From Liolophura sinensis (taxonomy: Eukaryota; Mollusca; Polyplacophora; Chitonida; Chitonidae), in the NCBI RefSeq assembly GCF_032854445.1, contig NW_027017967.1, forward strand, positions 62,001-126,000: a DNA stretch of 64,000 nt. The letters are read 5' to 3'. Of this stretch, positions 38,079-47,037 are shown piece after piece. A program made the translations under genes and the position numbers. Position 1 is the first letter of the stretch; every line of letters begins with the position of its first letter. The notes under the pieces were generated by a model, which saw only the letters and a list, made by a program, of their open reading frames with translations, was not told the origin of the DNA and ran no database searches.

Positions 38079-38735
38079 TTACTCTGCCGCTGGGCCAATT
38101 ACCGTGCCCCCCCCCCCCCCCCAAAAAAAAAAAAAAAAAAAAAACTGAGACGAGCACAGGGACAGGGGCCAATTACTGCGCCCAAACACAAGGACAAACA
38201 AAAACACACCACACAATAACATACTGACGATCACCGTGACAGGGAGAAAGTCACAGGGCCAGCGAGCCTGACACCATCGTACGCAAGGCGTTGAGGAAGT
38301 GGCGCCATCCAACGAAGTGCCAACGGCACTGCACTCCCTCAAGACGATCATGGCCCTGTCCAGGTTTGTGTGGACCTGCAACGCGAGCTGTCCTCCGACA
38401 GGGTAACAGCTGACCACAGCGGGCAATTCTCTGAGGGGCATCCTGGCGTGTCGCCAAATCAACAGGTTTGTGAAGTGCACGATCAACGTGAGTCTCGGCG
38501 CCATCGGCCTTCTCCTGGGCTGCGGTGGCGCGACGTACTGGCGCCACCTGGGGTCGGGGCTGCAGTAGGGACAAAGGTTACTCATGGCAAAGGTTACTGG
38601 GTTGCCGTCTATAGCCAAACCGTATGCTGCCATCAGCGTGTTGCGTAGGCATCTGATGCAAAGAACACAGCCACACCTCATTCTCATGGAAGGGTTCCTC
38701 CGGCCCATCAGCCTTCCGCACATACAGCAAGGCAT
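38079..38735 (-). CDS. RING-like zinc-binding protein, unassigned
   Basis: The ATG at 38735 opens a 218-codon frame. Residues 1-60 contain CCMCGR, then CGCVLCIRC and CPYC, spaced like an atypical RING or other cross-braced zinc domain, so ubiquitin ligase activity is possible. A basic Pro/Arg region follows. Near the C-terminus is a hydrophobic stretch (VTVIVSMLLCGVFLFVLVF) that could be a membrane anchor. The last ~25 codons run through homopolymer A/C tracts at 38111-38144, so the true end is uncertain. The downstream sequence is shared with the region after the ORF at 2920, which suggests the two ORFs come from the same kind of element. I do not recognise the family. Confidence 0.45.
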   Translation of the reverse strand: MPCCMCGRLMGRRNPSMRMRCGCVLCIRCLRNTLMAAYGLAIDGNPVTFAMSNLCPYCSPDPRWRQYVAPPQPRRRPMAPRLTLIVHFTNLLIWRHARMPLRELPAVVSCYPVGGQLALQVHTNLDRAMIVLRECSAVGTSLDGATSSTPCVRWCQARWPCDFLPVTVIVSMLLCGVFLFVLVFGRSNWPLSLCSSQFFFFFFFWGGGGGTVIGPAAE

Positions 38736-38904
38736 GGTTGTCTGGTGTTCTGGAATTTAAGAGACGAAATACTGTTATTCTTGAGCTCAGCACGACCTAT
38801 TACCTGCGGAGTATGTCGTGAAGTCCGAAAGTGTCTTAGCCAGCAGAAAGTCGAATCACTTGGAGCGTGCGCCTGTTGTAAGGGTAAAGTTAGCCATATA
38901 CATC

Positions 38905-39900
38905 TTCAGCTGTAGAGAAGAAGGTTTTATCTCATGTACATTGAATTACACTACGGCATTCGACGAATTTAACGTGGGTAGTATAAGTTACCGCCGGGAA
39001 CGGCGGTTTCGCGTTGTACATAGGCACAAATTCCCACCATAGTCACCCTTCAACACCCACACTTGTATCATACTCACCTTTCGGTCACAAATCTGTGACA
39101 CTTCCCCGTATTCTGCATAGGCGAAAAGGGATTGGCAGTTCGACACACTCCCCACATTTCCAGATTCCCGACATACTCACCTTCTAACACACCGTAGCCA
39201 TGATCTGCTCATCTCAGTGCCATAGCACTCCGTAGGTATCTAGCACAATTAGTTGTCTACTTACTTGTTAAATTTCAGCACCATCGGACAGTAATTAACG
39301 GGATATGGAACTCCACACCGACACTAACCACCTTTATCCACCCTTGTGCTATAGCCCATTGCCTACAGTACGGCACTAAATTAGCCCATACTCACCTTCA
39401 ACTCATTGCAATTCCACCAAACTCACTCAGCTTGTAGAACCTTACCTTTGGTAATCACCTGTCAAAAGTTACCGCCGGGAACGTGGGTTTCGCGTTGTAG
39501 GCCTACATAGGCAACGCCGAGACAAGTTTTAATTTTCAGTTTGGGTTGGAGTCTATAAATACCTTATAAACCACTGACACTGCAATATTCAGTACTGGGG
39601 AGCCAAAAATGCTGTAAAATGCTGCAGATGGGGAGCCAAATTGCTTTGGATTCAACTGCTCTTTTAACGCTCTACTCTTCTGTGACTTGAACTTCACTGA
39701 AAGGGCAGTTATCGTGACCCTACATATGTATTACGTGCTGTAATTTTTTGTTTTTGCCTTTTTTGTCGCATGTTACATATATCTAACAGCTGACATGGCA
39801 ATATTTATTACTTACCACGTCGTAAGTCAGTCAAAATGGAAGCAAAAATTCTGCAAAAGCTGTTACTGCTGTACGACAACACGCTGCTGTCACTAGAACC
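38905..39900 (-). repeat. decayed inverted copy of the recombinase gene's 5' region
   Basis: On the reverse strand, 38905-39020 resembles 29110-29250 (the segment just before the recombinase ATG), and 39460-39900 resembles about 28890-29110, including the 5' exon donor region (TTACTTACCACGTCGTAAGTCAGTC on the plus strand). The middle, about 39020-39460, has no match that I see. Confidence 0.65.
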
Positions 39901-39919
39901 CTACAAAACAACCAGTCAG

Positions 39920-40500
39920 ACTATAAAAGAAGGAAAATCTATCTGTCAAGCCATGTCTTCAATGTTGATGGGTGCAAATGTTCATTCAGATCTGGACATG
40001 ATTCCTTTAATTTTACACACACACTATTCAAAATTGACATGCAGAATCAGCAATGCATGTACATTACTCACAAATAAACAGCAGTTCGATAAAACTTTTA
40101 AAAAAATTTTTAGAGGGGTGAAACTATGTGTTATAGCTGTATTTCATACCCTATCATTTCACACAGTAGGGGAGACAACTCTGGTACAGTTATTCCTTTT
40201 ATCATTTCATGACACCTTAAATTTTACACACACACCATTCAAATTTGGCAGGCAGAATCCGGAATGTATGTAGATTATTCACAAATATCGAGAAATTAGA
40301 TAAAACAATTTTAAGAAAATTATTTGAGGGGGAAATCTATCTCTCAACTTATGCCTTCAGTGTTCACAATTGACAATGTGTATTTGAATTTGGAAATAAC
40401 TCCTTTAATTTTACACACACAGGTTTTGAAAATTGGCATGGTGAATCAGCAAGGCATCTTCTTTATTCACAAATAATTAAAAGTTGGATAAAAGAACTTT
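39920..40500 (+). repeat. satellite array, ~185-bp monomer (array 3)
   Basis: Three to four diverged monomers of the same family, beginning at CTATCTGTCAAGCCATGTCTTC and containing CACACACTATTCAAAATTGAC. Confidence 0.85.
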
Positions 40501-41160
40501 AAAAAAATATTAGGGCTGGTGAGCTATTTGTCATTCTTTGGATTATGTTACCATCCCTTAAGATCACATTTTGAAGGTCAAGGTCGAGGTCAAGGTCAGA
40601 TCTGACCTCGGATTCGTGATGTACGACCTCGATTACCTCTGGTAATAAAGTTTGAGGTCAATCGGAGATAAAAAATATTTTCGCCATTTTTAACCTATAA
40701 GCTTTACTTGGGGTCAAAAAATGGGTGCAACACTTTTTTTCTCCGATTGACCTAAAAATTTAATACAGGTGGTAATCGAGGTCGGAGGTCACAAATATGA
40801 GGTCGTTTTTGACCCAAACCCCCATCTTGACTTCAAAAACGGCAGTCAAAATTTGACTTCGAATTTGAAAATTTTTGTAAAAATCCCTTCTTAACCTATG
40901 ACTTTTCATATGTGATGACCGTATGACCTTGTCATCGATCCATTTCGTTTTCAATGAATTTTAACCCACCATCTACTTTGCAGATAATATATTACAAATG
41001 CAGTCTGAAAAGTAGGTCAGAGGTCAAAGGTTAATAACAAGGTCACGCTTCAACGGGCAGATTACGTCGTCATCAGGTGTCAAAAGGTCAAGGTCCTAGA
41101 TTTAGCAGCAAATTTTTAAAGAATTTTCAATTTAAAATTTTGGTCGACTTTTAAGAGGTC
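40500..41160. repeat. AGGTCA/TGACCT-rich repeat segment (3)
   Basis: Again directly after a satellite array and in the same orientation: GAAGGTCAAGGTCGAGGTCA, then TCTGACCTCGGATTCGTGAT, as at 27.1 and 37.4 kb. Confidence 0.8.
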
Positions 41161-41165
41161 AAGGC

Positions 41166-41169
41166 TGGC

Positions 41170-41258
<89 letters not shown>

Positions 41259-41268
41259 GTCTGTCTGT

Positions 41269-41307
<39 letters not shown>

Positions 41308-41332
41308 CATGCATGCATGCATGTATGTATGT
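41166..41332. repeat. compound tetranucleotide microsatellite
   Basis: A (GTCT)n run, then a (GGCT)n run, then (GCAT)n and (GTAT)n runs. Open frames across it are artefacts of the repeat. Confidence 0.98.
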
Positions 41333-42231
41333 ATCTATTGATATGACAAGCATGAAGTTGCAAAAATACATCCCTACATGTGTAGTTATTATGTACAAGA
41401 GGTTACGTGATGCCTGGATCGAATCCTGCCTTGGGATGGGTACCTCTGTTTTTGCAACTTGAACACCTTGGTGCACAAGTGATAGGGGTAGATGGTGTGA
41501 TTGATTGCAGTTATTTTAATGGTTTATTGGTGGCAAATTGGTGGCCCCTCAGCGTAAATAAAGTGCTCCGTTAATTATTGGCCGATCGTGCTGAAATTTA
41601 ACAGTTAATTAGACAACTAATTGTGCTAGGAACCTTCACCTTGGGAACTTGACGAGTTATACCCCCTTTTGCTAGTATAAAGGTAGCAACCACCTGCAGA
41701 GTTGTCTCCCTTGCAATTAATTCGAGGAATTCGAGGCAGCAGCTACTAGGCATTGAAAAATTCGTACATCATTTAGTTTTTAAGGTAGCCACGCCAAACT
41801 TAGTATCTACACCAATCTAAGCGCGGACAACGTTATTCTGCAATAAAAATCTAACAACCGATTGTTTTGCGTTAGATTTGTTAATTTTTACAGAGCACCC
41901 ACCATGTTTGGCATGTGCGCATGTCATGCATTCCTGCTAACCCTAACCGCAGAAATCCAGTCTTGTAAACCAGGTGTGGAGAACTGTCAAGTTGTGCTGA
42001 GACGTGTAATGTTGGTGCCAAGCTGCGGTTAGGGTCATATCCAGTCTTGTAAACTTAGTGCGGAGCTTTGTTAACCTGGGGCCAAGGAGCAAACCCTAAC
42101 CCTAAGCACCAGGTTTACATATCTTGGCACTCTTTTACACATCTCCGCACCCAGTTTACAAGCCTCCGTACCACTTTATAAATCTTGGTACCTTGCTTAC
42201 ACATCTCCTCACCAAAATTGTGCCTGTGCTA
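41333..42231. other. no gene seen; CCCTAA-bearing unique sequence
   Basis: There is no credible ORF. From about 41935 phrases such as CCCTAACC and TTAGGGTCAT alternate with ATCCAGTCTTGTAAAC and GTTTACAAGCCTCC, leading into the telomeric repeat. Confidence 0.4.
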
Positions 42232-42302
42232 ATCCTAACTAACCCTAATCCTAACCCTAACCCTAACCCTAACTCTAACCCTAAAACCCTAACCTAACCC
42301 TG
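42232..42302. repeat. interstitial telomeric repeat (CCCTAA)n
   Basis: About 70 bp of CCCTAA units with a few variants (CCTAAT, CTCTAA, AACCTAACCC). It immediately precedes the cluster of TATA-driven genes at 42.3 kb. Confidence 0.9.
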
Positions 42303-42345
42303 AAGAAAACGCCGAACGATCTACATTTTGGATCTCGCCGTGAAA

Positions 42346-42470
42346 ATGTCTAGAGAGCAAGCGGTGAATTCTGCGGCCACTTTTGTCAAGGCATCGCTGA
42401 CTTCGAATTGAGTTCAAAACATTTTGGATGAATGCCTTGAAGTATGCGCTGAAACAAATAGTCGAGACTT
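42346..42470 (+). pseudogene. possible tiny ORF with one stop
   Basis: The ATG at 42346 opens a frame of about 40 codons (MSREQAVNSAATFVKASLTSN) with one in-frame TGA, ending at the TAA that overlaps the next gene's TATA box. The support is thin. Confidence 0.2.
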
Positions 42471-42476
42471 ATAAAA
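42470..42476 (+). promoter_or_regulatory. TATA box of the 42510 gene
   Basis: TATAAAA 40 bp before the ATG, followed by a GC-rich stretch. The same spacing is seen before three other genes of element X. Confidence 0.6.
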
Positions 42477-42509
42477 GCTGGCGGGGAGGCCCGGCCTGCG
42501 CAAAGAGTC

Positions 42510-42994
42510 ATGACACTTTTTATATTCTTGACGGGTAACCAATACTCAGAAGACGACTTGCTGAGTTGGTCTTCTGAACTCCCACCTTCTGACCAGCTGC
42601 GCGCCGCATTTCAGAACGAAAATGGTTTCAAGCTTATCTTCAAATCCGCTCGGGGTGTTCATTATGCTAGAGCACTTTTGGATCGAAAAGGAATTTCGTA
42701 CAGGCTGGAGGGTTTCCATAAATTCTTCGTGCGGCGGTCTAAACCTGTTAGCGAAGAGGAGCTGAAAGAAGATATGCGCTGCGTCTCCGCGTCCTTTGTC
42801 AGTAAGGAATCTGCTTTGGTTACGTACACCACCGAAAGCGATGCGTGGTACATGATGGGTTACGTGAACGACTCTTCGAAATACAAAGCGTGGTTGCCTC
42901 TGGAATCTTTGGTCCCGGATTACGAGGACTCGTCAAAATACGAAAGGCGGTAGCCCCAGGATACGACATGGATTATGATGAATATTATGACTAA
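42510..42994 (+). pseudogene. element X protein 1, unknown, probably frameshifted at its end
   Basis: The ATG at 42510 opens 147 codons ending at TAG 42951-42953. The protein is mixed alpha/beta in look, with charged residues throughout and a repeated DSSKY near its end. In the next frame an acidic, Tyr-rich tail (DMDYDEYYD) follows directly and ends at TAA 42992-42994, so a 1-base change near 42945 probably truncated it. The gene is intronless with a TATA box 40 bp upstream. I know of no relative. It is the first of a cluster of similarly organised small genes. Confidence 0.5.
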
Positions 42995-43024
42995 AGAAGA
43001 CGAATGATTACTATTTTAGTTGAC

Positions 43025-43030
43025 TTTATT
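43025..43030 (-). terminator. poly(A) signal of the minus-strand gene at 43084
   Basis: AATAAA on the minus strand, about 55 bp after the stop codon at 43084-43086. Confidence 0.4.
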
Positions 43031-43083
43031 TACTTTGAAACCGCGTCCGTGTACTTCCAGAAAACCAGCAGAAATAAGCTAGT

Positions 43084-43253
43084 CTAGAATGGTCCTAGAA
43101 TGGTCCACTCGTCCCAAGTGAAACGTACCAACGGCGAATATGTCCATTGTGATGTCTTTAATCGCTTCGTCGGCCCTTTCTCTCTGCGTGCTAGTTTTTA
43201 GGGTCGACACAGTGGTGGTGTCGTTGTTTTTCAAAATGCTTTTAGTAGTTCAT
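43084..43253 (-). pseudogene. element X protein 2, small, frameshifted near its start
   Basis: On the minus strand a TATA box (43287-43294) is followed about 40 bp later by ATG 43253-43251. That frame stops at once, but a 1-base shift opens a run of about 55 codons (includes TQRERADEAIKDITMDIF) that ends at TAG 43084-43086, followed by a poly(A) signal. TATA, ATG, ORF and poly(A) signal are in the expected order and spacing, which supports a real but broken gene. The function is unknown. Confidence 0.4.
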
Positions 43254-43286
43254 TATCCACTGAAACGAGAGACGCTGGAAAGGCGG

Positions 43287-43294
43287 TTTTATAT
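43287..43294 (-). promoter_or_regulatory. TATA box of element X gene 2
   Basis: ATATAAAA on the minus strand, about 40 bp before the ATG at 43253. Confidence 0.5.
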
Positions 43295-43346
43295 CAAAAC
43301 CTTTTCACGATGGACCTTATTTCGGTCAGGCGATGGTTGGGCGGAC

Positions 43347-43353
43347 TATAAAA
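43347..43353 (+). promoter_or_regulatory. TATA box of element X gene 3
   Basis: TATAAAA 46 bp before the ATG at 43393. Confidence 0.6.
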
Positions 43354-43392
43354 CGACGTTAACCCTTCGCCATACCATTCAGATAGAGTGCC

Positions 43393-43728
43393 ATGGCAGA
43401 GCAGGAGGGTACGCCCCGTGCAAAACTGGACAAGTTCGTCAGGAGATTAAAGATAGTCAGACCAACGAAAAACCCGCAGGCGAGTACCCTGAAAGAATTC
43501 GAGGTGAGATTGGGAAAAATCGGCGTCTGGGGCAAAAAGTTGTGCTGGGACTGCGCTTAATACGTTCTCGTTCTCCGATGCTCGGGATGCGAAGAGGAAA
43601 ACTCCAACGTCTATGTTCACCCCTGTCAAAACTACGGAGGTTTTCTGTGCGATTACTGTAGCACTTTTCCATCGGGATGTGCGGAGGGCTGGAGACAGAC
43701 GGTTTCTTGTCCTTTGAACGATGAATAA
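43393..43728 (+). pseudogene. element X protein 3, Cys-rich zinc-binding-like protein with one nonsense codon
   Basis: The ATG at 43393 opens a basic N-terminal part (KLDKFVRRLKIVRPTKNPQ) and reaches CWDCA before an in-frame TAA at 43558-43560. The same frame then stays open to TAA 43726-43728 with further Cys pairs (CSGC, later CDYC and single Cys), as in a small treble-clef or zinc-ribbon protein. The intact length would be about 111 residues. The final codons overlap an AATAAA signal at 43724. The gene has a TATA box and no intron. It converges with the RING gene, which ends at 43891. The family is unknown. Confidence 0.5.
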
Positions 43729-43890
43729 AACAACTTTATTTATCAATCTTTTTGCTGCCTTTTCGTTCTTAAATCATTACTATTTCCAAAGAGTTTAAAT
43801 ATTTTTTCATGTCCTCCGGTTAAGACAAACACCTCACTAGGCCGGGCACTGTGAATGTGAAGACTCGGAATTGTCGGATTAAAGACGGCA

Positions 43891-44602
43891 CTACCTGCGA
43901 TAGTCGCTCGCTATACGTTCAACACCATTCCAGTCGTAAATACGCCTCGTATATTGACCGCCGGTGCGGTTTTCTGAAGGCGCTTTTATTTCCATCGTTA
44001 TTTTTTGGTGTAATTTCAAATGAGAAGTGCTTTTTGGAAGAGGAGAAACTTGGTACTGGTTCACTGTCATATTATTCGAAAAGCAATCACAAAAAAGGCG
44101 AGCACAGTCAGAAAGCCAGTTGGACGCGGAATCAAAAGTTTTATTTATTTTTTTATTTCATTGGAGTACTCAAGAATATTTCACTTATACGACGGCGGCC
44201 AGCATTATGGTGGTTGGAAACCGGGCACATCCCGGGGGAAACCCACGACCATCCGCAGGTTGATGGCAGAACTTCCCACTTACGGCCGGGGAGGAAGCCA
44301 GCATGAGCTGGACTTGAACTCACAGCGACCGCATTGGTTAGAGGCTCCTGGGTCATTATGCAAATGACCGACTGCGCGCTAACCGACTGAGCTACGGAGA
44401 CCCCACGCGGAATCAAAAGACATCTCTGGTAAAGGAATCACTACTTCAACTGTTTGCCGGCACATTGGACAACGATGATTGGAATTGTTTACTAATTTGT
44501 GGCATGTAGGACACACTGTATTCTTTTTGGCAAGCCCAAAGACGCATTGGTCACACGCGTGATGGCGACAAGGACGTTTCTCCACCAAACACCAAGGAAA
44601 CA
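43891..44602 (-). pseudogene. element X RING protein, 3' part (split by Polinton and SINE)
   Basis: On the minus strand the frame enters from the Polinton junction at 44602 and carries most of a RING finger: RPCRHHACDQC then CPTC, followed by a CPMC segment. A SINE at 44139-44404 interrupts it. Beyond the SINE the same frame, once the 15-bp target duplication is allowed for, stays open to a TAG at 43893-43891. The first Cys pair of the RING is on the other side of the Polinton, at 57127-57220. RING proteins usually act as ubiquitin ligases, and many large DNA viruses encode them. The uninterrupted ORF would be about 174 codons. Confidence 0.7.
44139..44404 (-). mobile_element. tRNA-derived SINE, family 1, with 15-bp target duplication
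   Basis: Tail-first SINE flanked by the direct repeat ACGCGGAATCAAAAG at 44124-44138 and 44405-44419. It sits inside the RING ORF. Confidence 0.9.
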
Positions 44603-44608
44603 AACATA

Positions 44609-44743
44609 GTAGTATATTTAATAGGGGTTCTGGCACACCCTCTCCCTGGGCCCTCCCCAGAAGAAATAGAGGCTCCCAGCCCCCACCTTCCTTTCCTCCA
44701 TAACACCCTCCCCCAACGGTAAATAGGGACTCCCAGCCCGCAT
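44609..44743 (+). repeat. Polinton left terminal inverted repeat
   Basis: Starts (A)GTAGTATATTTAATAGGGG and continues through TTTCCTCCATAACACCCTCCCCC and GGTAAATAGGGACTCCC. It pairs with 56988-57126 with several mismatches and length changes in the C runs. Confidence 0.85.
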
Positions 44744-45106
44744 TTCGTGCCTAAGATATAAGCATATTAGCCCCCGCCCTTAGCCGGTCTGGGACATGTG
44801 TGTATAGATTTATTTACAAGTCTAGCCTACATATACACATTGATACGAGGCGACCTAGTTGGCATTTAACAGATAAGTCATATGGCCTATATGTAAACCA
44901 GATGTGTTGCACAATAGGGTGATTCAGCTGATTTTCTCCCCGGGATAGGGCTTAAACTACGAGTTTTCATGAAAAATAAATGTGGCAGTCTTTTTCAGCG
45001 TGTCTTGTTTAATAAGATCCAGTATTTTTGGGGGGATTGGAGATATTGTGTTTATGCGGAAAAGTCCTAAACATTTAGCCCATGTTTCGTGGGTCTGGGA
45101 TATAGC

Positions 45107-45451
45107 TCAGTCGGCTGACAGAGGTGTGAATGGCGCTGTATGTAAGGGGTGTTTTCCGGCGACATTTAAGTCACCGCAAGCAAGGGCCGCAGCTTCCATG
45201 GCCAAGACAGCGGAGGTTGCAATTATCGTTGTGAGTAGCTCGACGCCTGCAACCCCTACTCCCAAACCGGCCGTGAGCATGGCTGAATCAAGGGCTTCCG
45301 TGGCTAAGACTCCGCTCCGGTACTTTTTTTACAAGGCTCGACAGAGATCTCGCTCAGATTCAAGCTGATTCTGTATTTCGCTGATATACTGCAGACGATG
45401 GGCGTGCGCCACGCTCTCCGGCGGCGCGGTCGGGGGCCAAGGGGTGGTCAT
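45107..45451 (-). pseudogene. Polinton small hydrophobic Gly/Ala-rich protein
   Basis: The ATG at 45451 lies inside the end of the preceding minus gene in another frame. The first part includes HRLQYISEIQNQLESERDL, a likely short coiled coil. It is followed by an in-frame TAA at 45329-45331. The frame then continues through a long hydrophobic stretch (LTAGLGVGVAGVELLTTIIA) that may span or insert into a membrane, to a TGA at 45107. It is the last gene before the left inverted repeat. The function is unknown. Confidence 0.45.
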
Positions 45452-46364
45452 CCATGATCGTCGGCGCCGCGCCCTCAGGCGGCAAGGGGTCTTCATCCAT
45501 GATCGTCGGGTACAGTCGTCCCATATTGTCCGTCCTACGAATCAATAACTCTAAATTGTCCTCTTGAATACTAACACGAAAGCGACGAAGTCTTATACCG
45601 GGCTCTAAATAGGTTTCATTGAGATTGAAAATGCCCCCTGGGAAGACTCGTATATCCTCGAGAGAGCTCTGGATGACTGGGTTGCCCTGGGCTGGTAATT
45701 CGATCATAAGTCTGAGCTCCTTTCCATTGTGCTTTGCAGGCCACTTTAGTTTCAACTCTGTAATTATGGAGGAAGGGCGCTCAGAGGCCGCGCCAAGTAT
45801 GATGTTTAAGATAAGTATAATTCCAGGGTTTATTCGTAGTGTGGCCTCAAACTCGGTTTGGGCGTCAAGACGCACGGTCTCTACACCAGGCGGCGCAGTT
45901 AGTGTGAAGTAACCTCCTCCTTCCAAAGCCACAAGACAGACGCTGGTTGGTACGTACGACACGAAAGAGGTTCCGGAGTTGAAAACTTTTTTCACATCGG
46001 CCCCGGTGGTCTGGACCAACATCGGGGTCACCTTCACATCTATCAACCAATCGGGGTCGCGAGGTCTGGTAAGAACAAAGCGGTCTTCAAAGCGAATTAA
46101 TGAGAGTTTTTCTTCTTCATTCACCTCAGACGGCGACCTGCGCTCTTGCTCTGCAGTGGATGAGACATCTTCAAGGGAAGCAAACGTGGCAGGTTCTGCT
46201 TGCCCCCCCTCCCCCGTAATTTTTTTGCAGTTGTACTTGCCATTTTGAAACTGGAAGGCGTGGATTTTACCTTCCTAACCTGGAAGTTCGAACTCCGACA
46301 CATCTGCCAAGTCGCTTAAAGACAGGCACGCAGACCTGGGACCGGCTGCGTCCACCATACTCAT
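45360..46364 (-). pseudogene. Polinton beta-rich structural-type protein with one nonsense codon
   Basis: I place the start at ATG 46364-46362, which overlaps the stop of the upstream gene in an ATGA junction. An in-frame TAG at 46275-46277 interrupts the early part. The frame then stays open to TGA 45360, for about 334 codons in all. The middle is rich in alternating hydrophobic residues as in beta proteins. Near the C-terminus is a 16-residue tandem duplication beginning PTIMDEDPLPPEGAA. A minor capsid or fibre-like role is possible given its partner gene and lack of enzyme motifs; this is inference. Confidence 0.55.
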
Positions 46365-47020
46365 TGTATTTTTAGGGTAGCACTGAGATATCCTACATTC
46401 ATATACTCGCCGTCTTTATCTAAAAGCGCCACGGTCAAGTGCGTTATATAGTCGGCGCGCAAGGCTTTGTACTGTGGGTTGGGAAATGAAACCGTCTTCC
46501 CTCAGTTAATCCCTTCACCAGTCACAGCGATGGCCTGGAGTAGCGTGGAACCGCCACCTAAAGCTGAGGTTATTCTCACGTTTTCTGAGGTGCTCAGTTC
46601 ATCTAAATGCACGAAGACTTCTTTGTGTGGGACCAAGTTAGGTAGCTTTTCACCTTCCGCAGTCTCCCCACTGATCATAATCTCGTCGGAGAACCTTAAG
46701 ATGGGGTCAAGCTCTTCGAGCACTATGTAGGCCTTTTTAGGGTTGGTAAGAACTAGGCGGCCCGTAGCTTCATTCATTTCCAGAGAAACCTCATGTGGGC
46801 GGAATATACCCTTGTCCAGCATACAGACATTGTAGTAGCCCGTCGGCACTCCAACACGTTTGACATCAAGCAAGAAGCCCACTCCGGAGGGGATATTCAC
46901 CCAGTTCGGGTAGAATGTTATCTCGCGAAAGGCGGTTTTAAGGCGGCCGTTGATTTTGTTAAGGGCATGAGGCAGCATGTACTCTGTCCCATTTAGAATG
47001 TCAGTCAATGTGATGAACAT
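46361..47020 (-). pseudogene. Polinton beta-rich protein, candidate minor capsid protein, one nonsense codon
   Basis: ATG 47020 opens 172 codons (MFITLTDILNGTEYMLPHAL at the start) to TGA 46502-46504. The same frame then continues for about 46 more codons, through VGYLSATLKIQ, to TGA 46361. The total would be about 219 residues. The pattern of short beta strands fits a single-jelly-roll or penton-like protein, a class Polintons need, but I see no diagnostic motif. The start is only 17 bp from the divergent gene at 47038, so the two probably share a bidirectional promoter. The end overlaps the next minus gene by 4 bp. Confidence 0.55.
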
Positions 47021-47037
47021 CTTACGGAATAGCCACG

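Noticed and set aside
41159-41476. Asp-Arg-Gln-Thr and Gln-Pro-Ala-Ser repeat ORFs
   Set aside because: Artefact of tetranucleotide microsatellites.
43140-43661. Plus-strand ORF of 173 codons
   Set aside because: It spans the TATA box of the 43393 gene and a convergent small gene, and is in a different frame from the Cys-rich protein. It looks like a chance frame.
44982-45368. Plus ORF of 128 codons at the left of the Polinton
   Set aside because: The minus strand there continues the gene block with a hydrophobic protein that overlaps the preceding gene, which is the better explanation.
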